From the NCBI GenBank assembly GCA_943326825.2, contig CALPUT020000004.1, positions 1 to 26,881 on the forward strand: a stretch of 26,881 bases of DNA, written 5' to 3'. The translations under genes were made by a program, and so were the position numbers. Position 1 is the first letter of the stretch. Every line of letters starts with the position of its first letter. The notes under the pieces are model-generated. The model had not been told where the DNA came from and ran no database searches. It saw nothing but the letters and a program-made list of their open reading frames with translations. This DNA comes from Chryseobacterium gleum. Its GTDB lineage: Bacteria > Bacteroidota > Bacteroidia > Flavobacteriales_D > Crocinitomicaceae. This document shows, in pieces, positions 7,151-13,784 of the stretch.

Positions 7151-8490
7151 CTGTTAAACAATAATCTATCACCAACAGTACCTTCAATTACTTTTCCGTC
7201 TGAATACACCAAATTACCATTTACAAACGTCTTATCGATTACATGATCAAATTGAATACCTTCAAAAGGAGACCAACCACATTGATACAAAATATTATCT
7301 CTAGAAACAGTTACCGATTTTTTAGGATCTACAATTACTAAATCTGCAAAAAAGCCTTCTTTTATATATCCTCTATCTTCAATTTGAAATAATATAGCTG
7401 GATTATGAGCCATTTTTTCTACCACTTTTTCAATTGTAATTTTTCCTTCTTTTACTTTTTGAAGCATTGCTAAAAGTGCATGCTGAACTAATGGCCCTCC
7501 AGATGGAGCTTTTGAATACGATTGAGTTTTCTCTTCAATTGTATGAGGAGCATGATCCGTAGCAATTACATCGATACGATCATCTAAAACCGCTTGAAAA
7601 ATAGCTTCTCTATCAGAAGCTTCTTTTATTGCCGGATTCCATTTTATCCAATTTCCTTTTGTTTTATAATCTTCAGAAGAAAACCAAAGGTGATGAACAC
7701 ATGCCTCTGCAGTAATCATTTTACTTTCTAAAGGAATTGAATTATCAAAAAGAGCTAACTCTTTCGCAGTTGAAATATGTAAAATATGTAATCTAGTATT
7801 GTATTTCTTAGCTAGACCTACAGCCATTGAAGAAGATAGGTAGCAAGCTTCTGCACTTCTAATTAATGGATGACATTCAACGGGAATATCTTCACCGTAT
7901 TTTGCTTGATATTCTTCAAGGTTTCTTCGAACAGTTGCTTCATCTTCACAATGAGTAGCTATCAACGTTGGAGGAACCTTAGAAAACAAATTTGTTAATG
8001 TCTCTTCATTATCTACCAACATATTTCCAGTTGAAGAGCCCATAAAGATTTTTACTCCACAAACATTTCTTCTATCTGTTTTTAAAACTTCCTCAATATT
8101 ATCATTGGAAGCACCCATAAAGAATGAATAATTCGCTAAAGAACTATTTGCAGCAATTTGATATTTATCTTCTAATAACAATTGTGTTAATGCATTCGGG
8201 ACTGTATTAGGCATTTCCATAAAAGAAGTGATCCCTCCCGCAACAGCAGCTTTAGACTCAGAACGAATAGTTGCTTTATGAATTAAACCTGGCTCTCTGA
8301 AATGCACTTGATCATCAATACAACCTGGTAAAATATATTTACCTTCAAGATCAATCTCTTCGATATTCGATTCGTTTGAAATCGAAGGATATATTTTTTG
8401 AATTCTATTATTGCTAATTAAGATGTCCGCAACGAATTGTTTACCCTCGTTAACAATTGTACCTCCTTTTAAGATTACTGATTTACTCAT
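7147..8490 (-). CDS. pyrC: Dihydroorotase (class I type)
   Basis: Interconverts N-carbamoyl-aspartate and dihydroorotate, the third step of pyrimidine synthesis. I chose the ATG at 8490 (447 residues) because it forms an ATGA overlap with the upstream gene; the longer frame to 8514 adds eight poorly supported residues. Amidohydrolase features: IDDQVHFREPG (His63, Arg65), the carboxylated-Lys candidate Lys147 in GVKIFMGSS, His180 in ATHCEDE, His235/His238 in LHILHIS, and Asp312 in ATDHAPH. The first metal-ligand His of the usual HxH is Gln61 here. SGGPLVQHAL and the late ILFQIEDRGYIKEGFFADLV match dihydroorotase rather than other amidohydrolases. The rest of the site is intact, so the enzyme is probably active; this should be tested given Gln61. 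Confidence 0.92.
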   Translation of the reverse strand: MSKSVILKGGTIVNEGKQFVADILISNNRIQKIYPSISNESNIEEIDLEGKYILPGCIDDQVHFREPGLIHKATIRSESKAAVAGGITSFMEMPNTVPNALTQLLLEDKYQIAANSSLANYSFFMGASNDNIEEVLKTDRRNVCGVKIFMGSSTGNMLVDNEETLTNLFSKVPPTLIATHCEDEATVRRNLEEYQAKYGEDIPVECHPLIRSAEACYLSSSMAVGLAKKYNTRLHILHISTAKELALFDNSIPLESKMITAEACVHHLWFSSEDYKTKGNWIKWNPAIKEASDREAIFQAVLDDRIDVIATDHAPHTIEEKTQSYSKAPSGGPLVQHALLAMLQKVKEGKITIEKVVEKMAHNPAILFQIEDRGYIKEGFFADLVIVDPKKSVTVSRDNILYQCGWSPFEGIQFDHVIDKTFVNGNLVYSDGKVIEGTVGDRLLFNR

Positions 8491-9200
8491 AATTTCATTC
8501 CACGCATCTTCCAAACTCCGAAAAATGCTTCTTTAAAAATACTTGAACTCATTTTTGACGTTCCATACAAACGGTCGATAAACGTAATCGGAACTTCTTT
8601 CGCTTTAAAACCATGTTTTAAAGCCGCATATTTCATGCAGATTTGAAAAGCATATCCTTTAAATGTATTTCCATCTAAATTAATTTTCTCCAAGACAACT
8701 CTTTTGTAACATTTAAACCCTGCAGTTGTATCATGAATCCCAATAAATAAAATAATTCTAACATATACACTTGCAAAATAAGACATTAAAACGCGCTTCA
8801 ATGGCCAATCTTTGACCTTACCTCCTTTGCAATACCTCGAGCCAATGCTAAAATCGGCACCATCAATTACACAAGCATTATATAATCGAATTAAATCTTC
8901 TGGATTATGTGAAAAATCACAATCCATTTCAAAAATATAATCGTATTTATTCGCAATAGCCCATTTAAAACCATGAATATATGCCGTGCCTAGACCTAAT
9001 TTACCCTGACGCACCTCTATGTAAATTCTGCCTTCAAACTCAGCTTGTAGACCTCTAACAATATCAGCAGTTCCATCAGGCGACGAATCATCAACAATCA
9101 GTATATGAAAAACCTTTTCGAAAGACATTACTTTACGAATCATGTTTTCAACGTTTTCTTTCTCGTTATAAGTTGGTATTACTACTATTAAATCTGACAT
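8487..9200 (-). CDS. Polyprenol-phosphate mannose synthase-like GT2 (DPM1 type)
   Basis: A 237-residue soluble GT2 of the dolichol/polyprenol-phosphate mannosyltransferase type, which charges an isoprenoid phosphate carrier with a sugar for use across the membrane. Features from the ATG at 9200: IVVIPTYNEKENV (5-17), LIVDDSSPDGTAD (Asp37/Asp38), QGKLGLGTAYIHGFKWA, FEMDCDFSHNPED with the DxD metal motif (D93, D95), IGSRYCKGG, and a C-terminal FIDRLYGTSKMS. There is no transmembrane tail, as in the single-domain enzymes. A GTG two codons upstream is possible but less likely. It heads a three-gene run with pyrC (ATGA overlap). The sugar and the recipient pathway are not visible nearby. Confidence 0.88.
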   Translation of the reverse strand: MSDLIVVIPTYNEKENVENMIRKVMSFEKVFHILIVDDSSPDGTADIVRGLQAEFEGRIYIEVRQGKLGLGTAYIHGFKWAIANKYDYIFEMDCDFSHNPEDLIRLYNACVIDGADFSIGSRYCKGGKVKDWPLKRVLMSYFASVYVRIILFIGIHDTTAGFKCYKRVVLEKINLDGNTFKGYAFQICMKYAALKHGFKAKEVPITFIDRLYGTSKMSSSIFKEAFFGVWKMRGMKL

Positions 9201-9356
9201 TCTCACAAATTATAAGCCACTAAATTAATGATTATAAAATTATCACAACCGATTTTATTGATTGATTTTTTGGTTTTTTAACATTACTTAAGCAAGTAAA
9301 TTAGAATAGGTAATTAATTAATCTTTTTCAAACCTATTGTGCACCCTGAAATTATT

Positions 9357-9836
9357 TCAGTCTTCTAATTCTTCCAAAGCACTATAAATCAAATCAGACT
9401 CAAAACCTTTAGAAGAAACATAATTCAATAATTTACTATTTAATTGCCATTCTGTAAAAGATTTACCTTTTAATTCTTTTTTCTTTTTTATTAAAAGTGC
9501 TTGAATAGTTTTAAAATAATCATCTGAATCTATTTCCCTCAACCCTTTATCTATTGAATAATTTGAAATTTTTTTAGCTTTTAGATGTGCTTTTATTTTA
9601 ATCCTACCCCATCGTTTAATTCTAAATTTCCCTGATACAAATGCTGAAGCAAAACGCTCCTCATCTAAAAATCGATTTGTAATCAAATCTGCTATCAATT
9701 GAGAAATTTGTTCATCTGAAAATTTCCAGGAATACAACTTCTGCTCAATCTCCATCTGACAACGTTCTTGATATGCACAAAACGCTTCCAATTTAACCTT
9801 TGCTTCTAAAAATGAAATTCCCTTTGATTCTTCCAT
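9357..9836 (-). CDS. recX: Regulatory protein RecX
   Basis: A 159-residue RecX, which binds and modulates RecA filaments. It has three tandem three-helix modules: an N-terminal module with AKVKLEAFCAYQERCQMEIEQKL, a central one with SDEQISQLIADLITNRFLDEERFASAFVSGKFRIKRWGRIKI, and a C-terminal one with AKKISNYSIDKGLREID. The LIxxLxxxxFLDExRFAxxFVxxKFxxxxWGxxKIxxxL pattern is diagnostic. Length is normal and the start is ATG. No recA lies in the window. The gene follows the rng terminator by only a few bases; a possible promoter lies inside that terminator's T tract (9841-9848). Confidence 0.92.
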   Translation of the reverse strand: MEESKGISFLEAKVKLEAFCAYQERCQMEIEQKLYSWKFSDEQISQLIADLITNRFLDEERFASAFVSGKFRIKRWGRIKIKAHLKAKKISNYSIDKGLREIDSDDYFKTIQALLIKKKKELKGKSFTEWQLNSKLLNYVSSKGFESDLIYSALEELED

Positions 9837-9840
9837 AGCT

Positions 9841-9848
9841 CAAAAATA
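9841..9848 (-). promoter_or_regulatory. Possible -7 element of recX inside the rng terminator
   Basis: On the minus strand these bases read TATTTTTG, a full match to TAnnTTTG, ending 4 bases before the recX ATG. A transcript from it would start at or next to the start codon. No proper TTG -33 element is seen, and the run also serves as the terminator's T tract, so chance is a real alternative. Confidence 0.3.
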
Positions 9849-9877
9849 AAAAAAGTCAGTCTAAACAGACTGACTTT
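9842..9877 (-). terminator. Intrinsic terminator of rng
   Basis: A perfect 11-bp stem (AAAGTCAGTCT at 9852-9862 and its complement at 9867-9877) with a 4-base loop, followed on the minus strand by a T-rich tract to about 9842. It lies 20 bases past the rng stop and directly before recX. Confidence 0.88.
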
Positions 9878-9896
9878 CATAATATCTTTAGAGATT

Positions 9897-11444
9897 TTAT
9901 AACGTAATCTCAACGTTTTTGTCATTTACAAATTTGTATTCTAACAAATGATTTTCGGTAACTCCTCTAACGGAAACCCATTTTTTATACTTAAACAACC
10001 ATTTTACTTGTCTAGAAATTATTCCATTTTTGAAATAAGCTTCTAAATAAGGATGAACTAAAAGTGAAACGTTTTTCTCTTTTCGATCAGTCATCAAATA
10101 ATTCAAGTTATTCTCAATTTCTTCTGCATACAAAATTGATGCTTGCACTTCGCCGGAACCATTACAAGTTGGACAAGCTTCTGATGTATTAATATCCGTT
10201 TCCGGACGAACTCTTTGACGAGTAATTTCAATAACACCGAATTTTGAAGGAGGTAGAACATTGTGCTTTGCTCTGTCAGATTGCATATGTTCTTTTAATT
10301 TTTCAAAAAGAAACTTATTATTTTCTCTGTCATGCATATCGATAAAATCGACACAAATAATCCCACCCATATCTCGCAATTGCAATACACGAGCGATTTC
10401 TTCAGCAGCTTCTAAATTGGTAGCTAACGCATTACTTTCTTGACCGTCAGCTCCTTTTCTATTTCCAGAGTTAACATCAATAACATGCATTGCCTCAGTA
10501 TGCTCAATAATCAAGTAACCACCACTTGGCATTGGTACTTTTTTACCAAACAACGTCTTAATTTGTTTAGTCACAGCGAATTTTTCAAAAATAGGAATTC
10601 TGTTATCATGTAACTTCACTATCTTCTCTCTTCCTGGCGCAATATCAGAAACATATTCCGACATTTCTGTCATCAAGATCACATCATTTACATGAATATT
10701 TGAAAAATCTGCATTTAACAAATCACGTAAAATTGAAGAAGTTTTATCTAATTCTCCCAATACTCTTTTCGGCGGTGTAGCCGTTTTAAGATTAGCAAAC
10801 ATAAATTTCCACTTCTCCAACAGGTTTTTTAAATCCTGTTCTAAAAGCTCAATTTTCTTATTTTCTGCAACGGTACGAATAATAACCCCAAAGTTTTTAG
10901 GCTTAATGCTATCCATCAAATTTTTCAAACGAGATCTCTCAGCAGGATCTTTTATCTTTTGAGATATTGAAATTTTATCTGAAAATGGCACTAAAACTAA
11001 ATATCTTCCAGCCAATGTGATTTCCGCACACAAACGAGGACCTTTACTTGAAATAGGTTCTTTAGCTACTTGCACTAAAATAGGAGAAGCACTTGAAACT
11101 ATTTCATTTATTTTTCCATCTTTGGGAATATCCTTTTCCGTCTTGAAGTAAAGTAAATCAGCTACGTTTTGCTTGCCATGCAACGTATCTTTGGTAAACT
11201 TGTTAAGTGAATTGAATTGAGGTCCTAAATCCAAATAATGTAAAAAAGCATCTTTTTCAAAACCTACATCCACAAAAGCAGCATTTAAACTCGGTACTAC
11301 TTTACGAACTCTCCCTAGATATATATCACCTACTGCGAATTCTGTATTCCCTTGTTCTTCATGCAACTCAATCAGTTTACCATCTCGTAACAAAGCAAGC
11401 CAAATACCCCCTGGTCGGGAATCGACTACTAGTTCTAAACTCAC
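9897..11444 (-). CDS. rng: Ribonuclease G (Rne/Rng family)
   Basis: A single-strand endoribonuclease acting in rRNA maturation and mRNA turnover, 515 residues, the usual RNase G length without the long RNase E tail. An N-terminal S1 domain (about 37-125) contains FAVGDIYLGRVRKVVPSLNAAFVDVGFEKDAFLH. The 5'-sensor and RNase H-like region follow, then the catalytic DNase I-like domain with MHVIDVNSGNRKG (Asp323, Asn325) and GGIICVDFIDM (Asp366), matching the Mg-binding acids of E. coli RNase E. The Zn-link CPTC (Cys424, Cys427) is present. The start is GTG at 11442-11444 (an in-frame stop lies upstream). It lies downstream of the bS22-like gene but is separated from it by a hairpin, so it may depend partly on read-through. 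Confidence 0.95.
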   Translation of the reverse strand: MSLELVVDSRPGGIWLALLRDGKLIELHEEQGNTEFAVGDIYLGRVRKVVPSLNAAFVDVGFEKDAFLHYLDLGPQFNSLNKFTKDTLHGKQNVADLLYFKTEKDIPKDGKINEIVSSASPILVQVAKEPISSKGPRLCAEITLAGRYLVLVPFSDKISISQKIKDPAERSRLKNLMDSIKPKNFGVIIRTVAENKKIELLEQDLKNLLEKWKFMFANLKTATPPKRVLGELDKTSSILRDLLNADFSNIHVNDVILMTEMSEYVSDIAPGREKIVKLHDNRIPIFEKFAVTKQIKTLFGKKVPMPSGGYLIIEHTEAMHVIDVNSGNRKGADGQESNALATNLEAAEEIARVLQLRDMGGIICVDFIDMHDRENNKFLFEKLKEHMQSDRAKHNVLPPSKFGVIEITRQRVRPETDINTSEACPTCNGSGEVQASILYAEEIENNLNYLMTDRKEKNVSLLVHPYLEAYFKNGIISRQVKWLFKYKKWVSVRGVTENHLLEYKFVNDKNVEITL

Positions 11445-11463
11445 GAAAGCAATGATTTAAAAT

Positions 11464-11507
11464 GTAAAAAAACAGAAAAACTTAGTGAACAAATGCCCAC
11501 TAAGTTT
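11464..11507 (-). terminator. Hairpin terminator of the bS22-like gene
   Basis: A perfect 10-bp stem (AAACTTAGTG at 11478-11487 and CACTAAGTTT at 11498-11507) with a 10-base loop, followed on the minus strand by a T-rich tract (TTTTTCTGTTTTTTT). It lies 22 bases beyond the stop of the small basic gene and 19 bases before the rng start region. Confidence 0.8.
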
Positions 11508-11529
11508 AACATTATAAATAACCTATTGA

Positions 11530-11622
11530 TTACTTTTTCTTTTTGTGACGATTTTTTCTTAGACGTTTTTTACGTTTGTGAGTCGCCATTTTGTGACCTT
11601 TTCTTTTTTTACCGCTTGGCAT
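11530..11622 (-). CDS. 30-residue basic protein, bS22/AURKAIP1-COX24 domain type
   Basis: A tiny gene: ATG at 11620-11622, 30 codons, TAA at 11530-11532. The product begins MPSGKKRKGHKMATHKRKKR and ends in RHKKKK; more than half of the residues are Lys or Arg. This is the conserved Bacteroidota small protein usually named AURKAIP1/COX24 domain-containing protein, related to mitochondrial mS38 and mycobacterial bS22, both small-subunit ribosomal proteins. A ribosomal role here is therefore inferred from family. It has its own -7 element, an 80-base leader with a hairpin, and a hairpin terminator, so it is a monocistronic unit between HU and rng. Confidence 0.78.
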   Translation of the reverse strand: MPSGKKRKGHKMATHKRKKRLRKNRHKKKK

Positions 11623-11659
11623 AATTATATATTTTTTATGATTAACTCTATTTATTCAC

Positions 11660-11700
11660 GATTTTCAAAAAAAACAAACTATATATTGTTTTTGAGAATC
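11660..11700 (-). promoter_or_regulatory. Leader hairpin of the bS22-like gene
   Basis: An imperfect inverted repeat: GATTCTCAAAAACAA at the 5' end of the minus-strand leader pairs with TTGTTTTTTTTGAAAATC further on, with one C/A mismatch and a three-base bulge. It would form right at the 5' end of the transcript predicted from the -7 element at 11708-11715, about 40 bases before the ATG. Confidence 0.5.
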
Positions 11701-11707
11701 GGGAGAA

Positions 11708-11715
11708 CAAAAATA
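11708..11715 (-). promoter_or_regulatory. -7 element of the bS22-like gene
   Basis: The minus strand reads TATTTTTG, a match to TAnnTTTG, about 85 bases before the start at 11622. No TTG is visible at -33, so support comes from the -7 element and the intergenic position only. Confidence 0.4.
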
Positions 11716-11746
11716 GAAAATTTAATCGGATTATTCACATTTGAAT

Positions 11747-11783
11747 AAAAAAACAGCGATTATTTTACTTTAACACTGTTTTT
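11747..11783 (-). terminator. Probable weak terminator of the HU gene
   Basis: AAAAACAG (11749-11756) and CTGTTTTT (11776-11783) form an 8-bp stem with a 19-base loop, followed on the minus strand by a short T tract. One arm lies within the last codons of the HU gene. The large loop makes this a modest call. Confidence 0.45.
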
Positions 11784-12050
11784 AACTTCGTCTACAAACG
11801 TTTTTGCAGGTTTAAATGAAGGAATGTTGTGAGCAGGAATAATGATTGTTGTATTTTTAGAAATATTTCTACCTGTTTTTTCAGCTCTTTCTTTCACGAT
11901 GAAACTACCAAAACCTCTTAAGTAAACATTTTCACCTTTAGATAAAGATGATTTGATTGATGTCATAAAAGATTCAACCGCTTTTAATGCTTCTGCTCTT
12001 TCTAATCCTGTCTCTACTGCTATGTCAGCAACGATGTCCGCTTTTGTCAT
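11760..12050 (-). CDS. hup: HU family DNA-binding protein
   Basis: A 96-residue nucleoid-associated histone-like protein that binds and bends DNA as a dimer. The helical dimerisation half has MTKADIVADIAVETGLERAEALKAV, followed by the signature GENVYLRGFGSFIVKERAEKTGRN and the beta-arm with IPAHNIPSFKPAKTFVDEV (the usual I-P-A...P-x-F-x-A-G-K-x-L). It has a short extra C-terminal tail KNSVKVK. A canonical promoter lies upstream (12093-12126). It is one of the standard small HU proteins of Bacteroidota; the specific paralog cannot be told. Confidence 0.95.
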   Translation of the reverse strand: MTKADIVADIAVETGLERAEALKAVESFMTSIKSSLSKGENVYLRGFGSFIVKERAEKTGRNISKNTTIIIPAHNIPSFKPAKTFVDEVKNSVKVK

Positions 12051-12092
12051 TTTTTTTATGATTTTTTTGTTTATTCCTTAATTTTCAGGATG

Positions 12093-12126
12093 CAAAAGTA
12101 CGTCAAGATTCCTTATATTTGAACAA
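12093..12126 (-). promoter_or_regulatory. Promoter of the HU gene
   Basis: On the minus strand a -7 element TACTTTTG (12093-12100) is preceded by a -33 TTG (12124-12126) with a 23-base spacer. The transcript would carry a leader of about 35-40 A/T-rich bases before the ATG at 12050. The -33 region overlaps the possible -7 of mutY on the other strand. Confidence 0.55.
12114..12121 (+). promoter_or_regulatory. Possible -7 element of mutY
   Basis: TATATTTG fits TAnnTTTG, 38 bases before the mutY ATG at 12160. No TTG lies at the proper -33 distance. It falls within the HU promoter region on the opposite strand. Confidence 0.4.
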
Positions 12127-12159
12127 TTAATGTAAAATATTTTATTTTTTTTCGTCTTA

Positions 12160-13194
12160 ATGGCTGATTTTCATAGATTAACAATAGATTGGTATAGACA
12201 AAACAAACGTGATTTACCTTGGAGAAACACGAAAAACCCCTATAAAATATGGCTTTCTGAAATTATCCTTCAGCAAACAAGAGTCGATCAAGGAATGAAT
12301 TATTATTTGAAGTTTATCCGAAATTATCCAACGATTTTTGACCTCGCCAATGCTGATGAGCAAGAAATATTAAATGATTGGCAGGGTTTAGGTTATTATA
12401 GTCGAGCTCGAAATTTGCATTTCACAGCAAAATATATTGCTTCTGAATTAAACGGAATCTTTCCAAATCAATTTCTTGAAATCATTAAATTAAAAGGAAT
12501 TGGGGAATACACTGCTTCAGCAATTGCTTCTTTTTCTTTTGACTTACCTTATGCCGTTTTAGATGGAAATGTATATCGTGTATTGAGTAGAGTTTTTGAT
12601 ATTGCAACTCCTATTGACTCAATAGAAGGGAAAAAAGAATTTCAAAATTTAGCAAACGAATTAATTGATAAAGATAATCCAGCTATATACAATCAATCAA
12701 TCATGGAATTTGGAGCATTACTTTGTAAGCCTGCAAATCCAGACTGCGAAAAATGCCCACTTAGTTCAAAATGCCTTTCATTAGCAAATAACACAATCAA
12801 CGAAAGGCCATTAAAGGAGAAAAAAACAAAGGTGAGAAATAGATATTTCAACTTTCTGATTTTTAAAGAAAATGAGCAGATATTAATTGAAAAAAGAATT
12901 TCTAAAGACATCTGGCAACATTTATATCAATTTCCTTTAATTGAAACTGAGAAAGAGTTAAACAATGAGGATATTACTTCTTTTTTTCAAGAAAAAATAG
13001 GCTTAACCCCTCACGATTTAAGTAAACCGATAACTCATATACTATCACATCAGCGAATCAATACCGTCTTTTATTTTTTTGATCAATTCCCTAATCAGAA
13101 AGATGAAAATTGGATATCAATCAGTAAGTCAAAAATTGATAACTACCCTCTTCCTCGATTAATTGATCGTTTTCTAGAAGAGCAAAATCTATAA
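12160..13194 (+). CDS. mutY: A/G-specific adenine glycosylase MutY
   Basis: Removes adenine mispaired with 8-oxoguanine or guanine in base-excision repair. The 344-residue protein has the HhH-GPD domain with PYKIWLSEIILQQTRV (catalytic Glu34), the helix-hairpin-helix LKGIGEYTASAIASF (111-125) and catalytic Asp135 in AVLDGNVYRVLSR. The 4Fe-4S cluster ligands are Cys189, Cys196, Cys199 and Cys205 (C-x6-C-x2-C-x5-C). A NUDIX-like C-terminal domain that reads 8-oxoguanine covers about 225-340, with THILSHQRI. ATG start. It begins a rightward group of mutY, ssb, gldE and gldD, an order I recall from gliding Flavobacteria. Confidence 0.96.
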   Translation: MADFHRLTIDWYRQNKRDLPWRNTKNPYKIWLSEIILQQTRVDQGMNYYLKFIRNYPTIFDLANADEQEILNDWQGLGYYSRARNLHFTAKYIASELNGIFPNQFLEIIKLKGIGEYTASAIASFSFDLPYAVLDGNVYRVLSRVFDIATPIDSIEGKKEFQNLANELIDKDNPAIYNQSIMEFGALLCKPANPDCEKCPLSSKCLSLANNTINERPLKEKKTKVRNRYFNFLIFKENEQILIEKRISKDIWQHLYQFPLIETEKELNNEDITSFFQEKIGLTPHDLSKPITHILSHQRINTVFYFFDQFPNQKDENWISISKSKIDNYPLPRLIDRFLEEQNL

Positions 13195-13224
13195 TTAAGA
13201 TAGAAATAGAATTGTTTCATCTTT

Positions 13225-13252
13225 TTTGGAATACATCTTTTACATATCTTTG
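13225..13252 (+). promoter_or_regulatory. Promoter of ssb
   Basis: A -7 element TATCTTTG (13245-13252) is preceded by TTTG (13225-13228) with a 16-base spacer, slightly shorter than usual. The position fits an ssb start at 13272 and would lie inside the coding region if the longer frame from 13212 were used, which supports the shorter protein. Confidence 0.6.
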
Positions 13253-13271
13253 TTTTTATAAAAATCTAAAA

Positions 13272-13724
13272 ATGGCAGGAAGTGTTAACAAAGTGATTCT
13301 TTTGGGTAATCTAGGGAAAGATCCTGAAGTCAGAAGATTAGAAAACGGAGCAGTTGTCGCTAGCTTTTCTTTAGCTACTTCAGAAGTATATACCGATAAA
13401 TCATCAGGCGAAAAAAAAGAGTTGACAGATTGGCATGACATTGTAGTATGGAGAGGTTTAGCTGAAGTAGCTGAAAAATATCTAAAAAAAGGTTACAAAG
13501 TCTATATCGAAGGGAAAATTAAAAAAAGATCTTGGCAAGACAAGGAAGGTATTACTAGATATACAACAGAAATTATTGCTGATGAATTAAATATTATTTC
13601 AAGACCTGACTCAGGTGAAAGAACAACAACTCCAGTACCTCAATATTCAACACAAGGCACACCTCCCTCTCCTTCAAAAATGGATGAATTATTAAATGAT
13701 GAAGTTGATGATTTGCCTTTTTAA
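13272..13724 (+). CDS. ssb: Single-stranded DNA-binding protein
   Basis: Binds single-stranded DNA in replication, repair and recombination. From the ATG at 13272 the protein has 150 residues. The OB fold (about 1-108) shows MAGSVNKVILLGNLGKDPEVR, ATSEVYTDKSSGEKKELTDWHDIVVWRGLAEVAEKYLKKG and VYIEGKIKKRSWQDKEG. A short disordered linker leads to the acidic tip DEVDDLPF, the docking site for partner proteins. The open frame extends 20 codons upstream, but those residues (rich in Phe, Leu and Cys) match no SSB N terminus and contain the promoter, so they were excluded. Confidence 0.96.
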   Translation: MAGSVNKVILLGNLGKDPEVRRLENGAVVASFSLATSEVYTDKSSGEKKELTDWHDIVVWRGLAEVAEKYLKKGYKVYIEGKIKKRSWQDKEGITRYTTEIIADELNIISRPDSGERTTTPVPQYSTQGTPPSPSKMDELLNDEVDDLPF

Positions 13725-13784
13725 TTCTATTTTAAATTAATATGATTATCTTCACACTAGCATTTGACAACATTTAATATTAAA

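Noticed and set aside
9346..9360. Palindrome CTGAAATTATTTCAG at the recX stop codon as a terminator
   Set aside because: The stem is only 7 bp and AT-rich, and no T tract follows on the minus strand.
13212..13271. Extended N terminus of SSB from the ATG at 13212
   Set aside because: These 20 residues match no SSB start and the promoter element TATCTTTG lies within them; the protein clearly begins MAGSVNKVILLG.
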